From positions 1 to 5,024 of the forward strand of contig SLRI01000491.1 of assembly GCA_007131045.1 (NCBI GenBank): a stretch of 5,024 nucleotides of DNA, in the 5' to 3' direction. This document shows, piece after piece, positions 1 to 5,024 of this stretch (the first letter of the stretch is position 1; every line of letters begins with the position of its first letter). Source of the stretch: Rhodospirillales bacterium. GTDB lineage: Bacteria; Pseudomonadota; Alphaproteobacteria; Geminicoccales; Geminicoccaceae. The notes below the pieces were generated by a model. That model saw nothing but the letters and a program-made list of their open reading frames with translations. It made no database searches and was not told where the DNA came from. Made by a program: the position numbers and the translations under genes.

Positions 1-2346
1 ATAGTAGAGCTCGCGCGTCGCCTGGATCAGCGGCAGCCGCTCGGCCGCCGGCAACGGGCCGTCGCGGCCGAGCACCCAGGCGTCGTCGGCGACGTCGTTG
101 ACCGCGGCGTCGATCGCATCGAGCACGCTGTACTCCAAACCCAGCCCGTGAAACGCGGCATAGCTGAAGATCGCCGGGATGCCGGTGTCCAGCGGCTGCC
201 CCGAGCGGCGGACGAAGAGGTCGGCGGCACCCGGGACGAAATCGGCGAAGCGCAAGGGGGCGAGGTCGACGAACACCGGGTCGTCGCGGACATACTGGTA
301 GGCACGCCGCTCCAGCGGCAGGGCGCGCAAGGTGTCCTGTGCCGTGTCGATGAGTTCACCGTCGAGCGCGATCTTCGGCGTGTAGCGGAGGGTTCCGTTA
401 GTCGCGATCTCGCGCTGGTCGACGGCGAGCGGCATGGCGAGGAGCGCTTCGACATGGACCAGCAGCCGGTCGCGCTCGTCGCCGGTGAGCCTGCCCTCCC
501 AGCTTTCGGCGAGCCGCTCGATGATCCGCCAGCTGTCGAGCTCACGCTGCTCGAAATTGCCGTTCACCAGACGCTCGCGATTGCCGACCAGAAGGTAGCT
601 GCGTAGGGTCTCGAAGACAAAGTCGGGATCGTTGATGCCGCCTTTGAGCTCACGCTCGAGGCCGGCGAGGAGGCGCGGCAGCAGCAGGCGGTAGAGCCCG
701 GCCTGATAGGCGCTTTCGGCATCGCGGGCGGTGCGGCCGTATTGCGACAGGCCGAAGCGGTAGCGCCAGCTCTCGCCCGCCCGGTCCTCGCTCGTCGCGG
801 CGGCGACCCCGGTCGGCAGGTCGCGCAAAGCGTCGAGGGCCGGCAGGACGCTGCGGAGGTCGTCGTCGGTGGCGAAGAGCTCGGTCGCGCGCAGGCCCGG
901 GGTCTGGCGCTCGATCTCGGCGAGGGCCCGGGCCACGGCGGCACTGCGCTCGGCATTGGCGGTGTAGCTCCAGGTCCAGAGCCCGGCGGCGGCGAGGACG
1001 GCGAATGCCGCAGCACTCCAGGCGAGGCGCTGGCCGAGCAGCGCCCGCCTGGCGAAGGAGGTGTTCTCGGCGACCAGCCCGGCCTCGCGGAAGACCACCC
1101 GGCGCAAGAGGTCGGTCAAGAAATAGGGCATCGAGCGGACCGCCGGGCCTCGCGTTGCCCGCGGGGCGACGCCGAAGCCGGCGGCGAGCCGACCGATCAG
1201 CCGGTCGACCGGGGTGCCTTCCTGGGTCCCGCTGGTCAGATACACACCGCGCCACCAGACGGTATCGTCGAGCTCCGCGAAGAGCGTGGCGGCGAACCGC
1301 TCGACCGCCGGCTCGAGGAGCCCGAGCTGGCCCGGGAATCCCAGCACCCGGGCGGCGCGCTCCGGGTCGCGCTCGCTCTCCAGCCGGTCGAGCCGGCGGG
1401 CGGCGAGCTGGCCGAGGAGCGCCTGCCAGTCGGCGGCGAAGCCGCGCCGGGCGGCGCGCGTGTCCGGCTCGGGGAAGGTGGTGCCCCAGACCTGGGCGCG
1501 GCCCGCGGGATCGAGGCCCTCGAAGAAATCGGTGAAGCCGCTGATCAGGTCGGCCTTGGTCAAGACGAGATAGACCGGAAAGCCGATGCCGAGCCGGCTG
1601 CGCAGCTCCTGCAGCCGCTCGCGCAGCCGCTGCGCCAGGCGGGTCGCGGCATCGCCGTCGCCCATGAGGTCGGTGACGGCGAGCGCCACCAGGACCCCGT
1701 TGATCGGCTGGCGCGGGCGGTGCTTCGCCAGGAGCTCGAGAAAGGCCTGCCAGCCGCCGCGATCGCGCTCCGCATCGAGGTCCTGGACCGCGTAGCGCCC
1801 GGCGGTGTCGATCAAGACGGCCTCGTCGGTGAAGAACCAGTCGCAATGCCGGGTGCCACCGATGCCCTGGATCTCGTGCGCATCATCGAGCGGGAAATCG
1901 AGGCCGCTGTTGAGGAGCGCCGTCGTCTTGCCGGAGCCGGGCGGGCCGATCAGCAGGTACCAGGGCAGCTGGGTCAGGAGCCGGCCGTCCGCCTTGGCGA
2001 AGCGATGCGCGGCCAGCCGCTGCAGGGTTCGCTCGAAATTCCGGGTTATGGCGTCGCGCTCGCCGGCCTTGGCGAGCTCGCCCGGGTCCGGGGCCAGGGC
2101 CTGCAGCATCGCCCGGTTGCGCCGCCAGGTGAGCCAGCTCCGAAGACCGTTGCCGGCGAGCCAGACGATGGCGATCGCGGCGATCACCCAGAGGCGCACG
2201 GTCACCGGGTCGAGCGGTCGCCAGGGTGCTTCGGTGCCGAAGGCGACCAGCGGCCCGAGCCACCAGACCACGGCCGCCAGGGCCGCGGCACCCAGGAAGG
2301 TGATCAGCCAGTGCGAGCCGAGGATCCGGCGGAGCGTGGCCATCAT
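1..2346 (-). CDS. tssM: TssM (IcmF family) inner-membrane NTPase-like protein, 3' end missing
   Basis: TssM (ImpL/IcmF family) spans the inner membrane and periplasm and forms the central channel of the T6SS membrane complex with TssL and TssJ. Reading the minus strand from the ATG at 2344-2346 gives 782 codons with no stop, running off the left edge. Family members are usually about 1,100-1,250 residues, so the C-terminal third, including the TssJ-binding periplasmic region, is outside the window. Two membrane segments lie at about 13-35 and 52-68. The cytoplasmic GTPase-like domain follows, with Walker A GPPGSGKT at 134-141, GTRHCDWFFTDEAVLIDTAGRY at 164-185 (DTAG is the G3-like motif), PINGVLVAL at 214-222 and TKAD at 263-266 (G4-like). 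The family block RGVYLTSGTQEGTPVDRLIG spans 366-386, and PYFLTDLLRRVVFREAGL is at about 407-424. A third membrane segment spans about 443-460, and the rest should be periplasmic. The last visible residues (TRELYY) match the start of a conserved TssM segment. An in-frame TGA at 2362-2364 limits how far upstream the start can lie. Confidence 0.95.
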   Translation of the reverse strand, partial: MMATLRRILGSHWLITFLGAAALAAVVWWLGPLVAFGTEAPWRPLDPVTVRLWVIAAIAIVWLAGNGLRSWLTWRRNRAMLQALAPDPGELAKAGERDAITRNFERTLQRLAAHRFAKADGRLLTQLPWYLLIGPPGSGKTTALLNSGLDFPLDDAHEIQGIGGTRHCDWFFTDEAVLIDTAGRYAVQDLDAERDRGGWQAFLELLAKHRPRQPINGVLVALAVTDLMGDGDAATRLAQRLRERLQELRSRLGIGFPVYLVLTKADLISGFTDFFEGLDPAGRAQVWGTTFPEPDTRAARRGFAADWQALLGQLAARRLDRLESERDPERAARVLGFPGQLGLLEPAVERFAATLFAELDDTVWWRGVYLTSGTQEGTPVDRLIGRLAAGFGVAPRATRGPAVRSMPYFLTDLLRRVVFREAGLVAENTSFARRALLGQRLAWSAAAFAVLAAAGLWTWSYTANAERSAAVARALAEIERQTPGLRATELFATDDDLRSVLPALDALRDLPTGVAAATSEDRAGESWRYRFGLSQYGRTARDAESAYQAGLYRLLLPRLLAGLERELKGGINDPDFVFETLRSYLLVGNRERLVNGNFEQRELDSWRIIERLAESWEGRLTGDERDRLLVHVEALLAMPLAVDQREIATNGTLRYTPKIALDGELIDTAQDTLRALPLERRAYQYVRDDPVFVDLAPLRFADFVPGAADLFVRRSGQPLDTGIPAIFSYAAFHGLGLEYSVLDAIDAAVNDVADDAWVLGRDGPLPAAERLPLIQATRELYY

Positions 2347-2364
2347 GCGCCTAGCCATTCCTCA
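2343..2364 (-). promoter_or_regulatory. tssM translation-start region with three candidate ATG codons
   Basis: After an in-frame TGA (2362-2364), three in-frame ATGs follow on the minus strand, at 2356-2358, 2344-2346 and 2341-2343. The first would overlap the tssL stop by 8 bases, but the GAGGA at 2359-2363 directly abuts it, leaving no spacing. GAGGA lies 12 bases before the second ATG. A weaker AGG (2350-2352), formed partly by the tssL TAG, lies 3 bases before the second and 6 before the third. I chose the second ATG. The choice changes the protein by only four residues or one residue at the cytoplasmic N-terminus. Confidence 0.5.
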
Positions 2365-3670
2365 GCACGATCTCGATCCGCCGGTTGCGGGCGCGGCCGT
2401 CGGGCGTCGCATTGTCGGCGATCGGCCGGGTGTCGGCGGCGGCGTCGATCGTGACCTCGCGGCCGGGGCCGAGCCGCTCCTCCAGGATGCGCGCCACCGA
2501 CTGGGCCCGGGCGCGCGACAGCTCGAAGTTCGAGGGGAAGCGGGCGGTGCGGATCGGCAGGCTGTCGGTGTGGCCGACCACCGTCACCCGGCCGGGACGG
2601 TCGGCGATCTCGCTGCCGATGCGCTCGATCAGCGGCCGAAAATCGGGCTGCAGCTCGGCGCTGGCCGAGGCGAACAGGCCGTCGCCGCGGATGCGGACCA
2701 GGATGGAGTCCGGGCGTTCGGCGACCTCGACCTGGCCAGCCGCTCGTTCGCGCTCGAGCAGCGGTGCCGGGGGCGGCGCGAAATAGGCCGGCTGCACCGG
2801 CGCCGGCGGCGGCTGCACCGGGCTCACCCGGATCAGGGTAATGGGCTCGGTGGTCGGGCGCAGTGCGGCCACGGTGTCGCCGTAGAGCGAGAGCCGGTAG
2901 CTGAAGCCCCAATAGAGCAGCCCGAGAATGGCCAATGCGGCGACCCCGGCGAGCCAGCTGGGGATCAGCCGGCGCTCCGGCCGCAACGGTGCATCGAGCC
3001 CCTGCCAGCGCGGCGACAGCCCGGCGGCCGCGGCGGGATCGGCGAGGCGGCGGTAGAGATCGCTCTTGATCTGGGCGAGGCTGCGCCGGCCGGTCCGCTC
3101 CGGCTGGACGGCGAACACACCCTCGAAGCCGAGCGCCAGGCAGGCGTGCATCACCTCGAGCAGGTCGCGATGCCGCTCTGCGTCGCGCTCGGCCTCCTCG
3201 AGGTTGTGGAAGAAGCTGCGGCCGGCGTCGTCGTCGCCGAAGAGCCGGGTGGCGAGGCGGCGCTGCGGCCACTCGCTGCGCGGTCCCCAGGGCGTGTTGA
3301 GAACCGTCTCGTCGATGAAGGCGGCGACGGCATGGCGCGCCCGGTCGACGTCGCCGGCGGCGACCGCGCCGCGGACCTCGCTAGGCAGGCGCTGCAAGGT
3401 CGCCTCCATCCGGGCGTGCAGGCCCACGAGGTCGCGCGGCGGCTCGGGCCCGCGCAGTTGCACGGCGACGATCAAGAGCGGCTCGACGGCGGCCATCAGC
3501 GGGCCGCTGCCCGGCGCCGGCGGCAGTGCGAGGCCGGGCTCGGGCAGGGAATCGACAGCGGGGGCGCGGGGCAGCGGGCCGGCCGACGGTCGGCGGCCGC
3601 CCGGCTGCGGCCGCAGGATCACCGTCCGCTGCTCGCGGTCGCGCAGTCCGAACGGGTCATCCTCGGCCAT
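2351..3670 (-). CDS. tssL: TssL, DotU-type membrane protein with fused OmpA-like peptidoglycan-binding domain
   Basis: TssL (ImpK/DotU family) is an inner-membrane subunit of the T6SS envelope complex; it pairs with TssM and receives the baseplate through TssK. The 439-residue product is an extended form. Residues 1-57 are a proline- and glycine-rich cytoplasmic tail with RTVILRPQPGGRR at 15-27. Residues 58 to about 235 form the DotU domain, with the hallmark AAFIDETVLNTPWG at 116-129. A single membrane segment spans about 237-257 (WLAGVAALAILGLLYWGF core). A proline-rich linker follows (about 284-303). Residues from about 315 to 437 form an OmpA-like domain with GHTDS at 366-370, NFELSRARAQSV at 381-392 and NRRIEI at 429-434. 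Asp369 and Arg388 align with the OmpA residues that bind diaminopimelate, so peptidoglycan binding looks intact. The OmpA part should be periplasmic. A good Shine-Dalgarno supports the start, and the TAG stop lies next to the tssM start. Confidence 0.97.
   Translation of the reverse strand: MAEDDPFGLRDREQRTVILRPQPGGRRPSAGPLPRAPAVDSLPEPGLALPPAPGSGPLMAAVEPLLIVAVQLRGPEPPRDLVGLHARMEATLQRLPSEVRGAVAAGDVDRARHAVAAFIDETVLNTPWGPRSEWPQRRLATRLFGDDDAGRSFFHNLEEAERDAERHRDLLEVMHACLALGFEGVFAVQPERTGRRSLAQIKSDLYRRLADPAAAAGLSPRWQGLDAPLRPERRLIPSWLAGVAALAILGLLYWGFSYRLSLYGDTVAALRPTTEPITLIRVSPVQPPPAPVQPAYFAPPPAPLLERERAAGQVEVAERPDSILVRIRGDGLFASASAELQPDFRPLIERIGSEIADRPGRVTVVGHTDSLPIRTARFPSNFELSRARAQSVARILEERLGPGREVTIDAAADTRPIADNATPDGRARNRRIEIVLRNG
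2789..2821 (-). repeat. Short in-frame direct repeat in the tssL proline-rich linker
   Basis: The 12-base string cggctgcaccgg (plus strand) occurs at 2789-2800 and again at 2810-2821, a period of 21 bases or seven codons. It encodes a repeated PVQP in the linker between the TssL membrane segment and its OmpA domain. The likely origin is a small in-frame duplication in a flexible periplasmic tether where length is weakly constrained. Confidence 0.6.
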
Positions 3671-3677
3671 TCGCCGG

Positions 3678-3682
3678 CTCCT
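3678..3682 (-). promoter_or_regulatory. Ribosome binding site of tssL, overlapping the tssK stop
   Basis: On the minus strand the sequence reads AGGAG, seven bases before the tssL ATG, an ideal Shine-Dalgarno spacing. Its first two bases are the last two of the tssK TAG stop codon. This fixes the tssL start. It also implies translation of tssL by ribosomes arriving at or finishing tssK, consistent with coupled translation. Confidence 0.8.
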
Positions 3683-5024
3683 AGCCCGTGTCCCAGATCG
3701 CCCAGCAATCGATCGCTGGCTCGGGGATGTCGCTCGCCACGAGCATGCCGAGCCCGCGCGATTGCGGCAGGCGTTGCCAATAGGGGTTGTCGCGGTCGAG
3801 CTCGAAATACTCGCGGCCCGGATAGAGCGGCAGCTCGCCGGGCAACGAGCGCGGCACGAGCGGGATGCCGCGCAAGTTGCGCTTGACCAGGTCGTCGAAC
3901 TCGTTGATCGGGCCGAGCGTTACCGCCCTCGGGAAGCGCTGGCGAAGCTCGTCGGCGCCCAGCGCGGCTCCCACCGCCATCACCAGCCGCGCCTCCTCGT
4001 AGACCCGGTTCTCCGGCACCTCGACGCTGTAGACGCCGGGCCGCGGATGGGCGCGGACGTTGATCTTGACCACCTTGCGCGGCCGCGGCTCGGCGAGCGA
4101 GCGGCGCAGCTCGGTCATCACCGGCTCGAAGGTCGACGCGAGATCGTCGTGGTCGTAGACCGGCAGGCGTGGGGCGCGGCGCTCGCGGTGGGTGAAGGTG
4201 GCGAATTCGCCGACCAGGCCGATCAGTGCGCGATAGACGGTCTCGGGGTGCAGCCCGCGCTGGGCCGCGAGGTGGTGGATCAAGGGCTCGTTGCGGTTGA
4301 TCACCTGCAGGAGGTAGAGGTCGCGCATCTCGGCGACCCCCTCGGCGCGCCGCCCGGCGACCCAGGAGACCAGCTCGTCGGCGGTGGCCTCCAGCTTGCC
4401 CGCGAGCTCGGCCAGAAAGCGCACCAGCGGTGCCGCCGGCTCGAGCCTGAGGCAGGGCGGCAAGTAGCTCGGGTCGCGCTCGATCGAGCGGTCCTCGCCC
4501 ACCGCCAGGAGCTTCATGACTCCGAGGCAGCTATAGGCGCTCCGATCGTCCTGCTCGGTCATCAGGCGCAGTTGCGCATGCGCCACCTCGATCGGCTCCT
4601 CCGCGCTGCCGGCCGGGCCCACGACGTCGCCGACCGGCACCCGGGCGGCCCGATAGCGGGCACCGCTCGCCGGCGCATCGACCGGCTCGATCGTCTGCCG
4701 CTCGAGGACGCGATGCGGCAGACCGAGATGGACGATCCCGGCGCGCGCGGTCTTGTCGAGGGTCAGTGGCGCCGGCGGTGGCGAATCGGCCGGAATGCGC
4801 AGTGGCGTGCCGTCGCGCCAGACGCCGTCGGCCTCGAGCAGGTGGATTTCGCCGCGACCCAGGGCCTCGTCGTCGAGCACGTGCTTGCGAAAGCCCCAGC
4901 CGAAGGGGCAGAGATCGCGCACCGCCCCGCGGTCCTGTGCCTCGACCCAGCGATCCTGCTGCTGGAAGTGTTGCGGCCTGAGGAAGATCCCTTCCGACCA
5001 GACGACGCGGTTCTCGAGCGACAT
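3681..5024 (-). CDS. tssK: TssK, type VI secretion baseplate subunit
   Basis: TssK (ImpJ/VasE family) is a cytoplasmic baseplate protein. It links the T6SS baseplate to the TssL-TssM membrane complex and works as a trimer. The 447-residue product has the usual full length for the family. The N-terminus carries the family signature at residues 9-26 (WSEGIFLRPQHFQQQDR-like), which forms part of the shell domain that contacts the baseplate. Other recognisable blocks are YLPP (187-190), a helical segment LYLLQVINRNEPLIHHL (236-252), HPETVYRALIGLVGEF (259-274), YDHDDLASTFEPV (290-302), GPINEFDDLVKRNLRGIPL (371-389) and YFELDRDNPYWQRL (406-419). The C-terminal part is the domain known to bind the membrane complex. 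The ATG occupies the last three bases of the window, so its ribosome binding site is not visible. The start is supported by the MSLENRVVWSEG opening, which matches where family members begin. The TAG stop lies 10 bases before tssL, so the two are almost certainly co-transcribed. Confidence 0.97.
   Translation of the reverse strand: MSLENRVVWSEGIFLRPQHFQQQDRWVEAQDRGAVRDLCPFGWGFRKHVLDDEALGRGEIHLLEADGVWRDGTPLRIPADSPPPAPLTLDKTARAGIVHLGLPHRVLERQTIEPVDAPASGARYRAARVPVGDVVGPAGSAEEPIEVAHAQLRLMTEQDDRSAYSCLGVMKLLAVGEDRSIERDPSYLPPCLRLEPAAPLVRFLAELAGKLEATADELVSWVAGRRAEGVAEMRDLYLLQVINRNEPLIHHLAAQRGLHPETVYRALIGLVGEFATFTHRERRAPRLPVYDHDDLASTFEPVMTELRRSLAEPRPRKVVKINVRAHPRPGVYSVEVPENRVYEEARLVMAVGAALGADELRQRFPRAVTLGPINEFDDLVKRNLRGIPLVPRSLPGELPLYPGREYFELDRDNPYWQRLPQSRGLGMLVASDIPEPAIDCWAIWDTG

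Larger units (their letters stand above)
1..5024 (-). other. T6SS operon segment tssK-tssL-tssM
   Basis: Three same-strand genes are separated by 10 and 4 bases, with ribosome binding signals lying across or next to the preceding stop codons. No terminator-like hairpin or promoter is apparent between them. Base and codon use look uniform across the three genes, giving no sign that any one was acquired separately. The window starts inside tssM and ends at the first base of tssK, so the operon promoter and the remaining T6SS genes (sheath, baseplate, ClpV, effectors, regulators) lie outside. Confidence 0.85.

Noticed and set aside
148..606. 152-codon plus-strand open frame near the left edge
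   Set aside because: It is codon-aligned antisense to the periplasmic part of tssM, has no recognisable domain and no convincing ribosome binding context.
650..1846. 398-codon minus-strand open frame inside tssM
   Set aside because: It is out of frame with tssM. It is extremely Arg/Pro/Ala/Gly-rich, and the tssM frame through the same bases contains conserved TssM blocks.
742..2454. 570-codon plus-strand open frame
   Set aside because: It lies in exact codon register opposite tssM. Its translation is low-complexity and rich in Arg, Gly, Ala and Glu, with no recognisable domain, while the minus strand encodes clear TssM motifs.
2788..2822. Repeated GC-rich blocks considered as a regulatory or mobile-element signature
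   Set aside because: There are only two 12-base copies, in frame and encoding PVQP in a proline-rich linker. A coding explanation is sufficient.
2343..3272. 309-codon minus-strand open frame inside tssL
   Set aside because: It is out of frame with tssL and compositionally biased. The overlapping tssL frame encodes the DotU and OmpA domains.
3671..3680. Possible promoter or terminator between tssK and tssL
   Set aside because: The gap is only 10 bases and is occupied by the tssL ribosome binding site. It is too short for a promoter or hairpin terminator.
1805..3886. 693-codon plus-strand open frame
   Set aside because: It is antisense to parts of tssM and tssK and all of tssL. The composition is Arg/Ala/Gly-rich with no family motif, as expected of a GC-rich shadow.

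Overview
This window is a contiguous segment of a type VI secretion system (T6SS) operon. Every real gene lies on the minus strand. The DNA is very GC-rich and nearly all codons end in G or C. Together with the T6SS content, this suggests a high-GC proteobacterium; I cannot assign a genus from the sequence. An alphaproteobacterium such as a member of the Rhodospirillales, or a high-GC gammaproteobacterium, would both fit.

Transcription runs from the right edge to the left edge. First is tssK (3681-5024), the baseplate subunit; its ATG is the last three bases of the window. Ten bases after its stop comes tssL (2351-3670), encoding a DotU-type inner-membrane protein fused to a C-terminal OmpA-like peptidoglycan-binding domain. 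Four bases after the tssL stop, or overlapping that stop if an earlier ATG is used, comes tssM (2346 down to base 1 and beyond). It is an IcmF-type protein, and 782 residues are visible before the left edge cuts it off. The reading frame that carries tssM is open throughout the visible part, but it has no stop inside the window, so a search restricted to closed ORFs would miss it and report only antisense or off-frame shadows.

The three products work together. TssL and TssM, normally with the lipoprotein TssJ, form the trans-envelope membrane complex. TssK docks the phage-like baseplate onto the cytoplasmic faces of TssL and TssM. The order tssK-tssL-tssM is a standard T6SS arrangement (impJ-impK-impL in older naming). 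There is essentially no non-coding DNA here: no intergenic gap exceeds 10 bases, and I see no promoter, terminator, tRNA, CRISPR array or mobile element.

I do not see an undescribed system. The points most worth checking are a threonine in the TssL N-terminus that may be a phospho-switch recognised by an Fha protein, the fused peptidoglycan-binding domain on TssL, and the ambiguous start of tssM.
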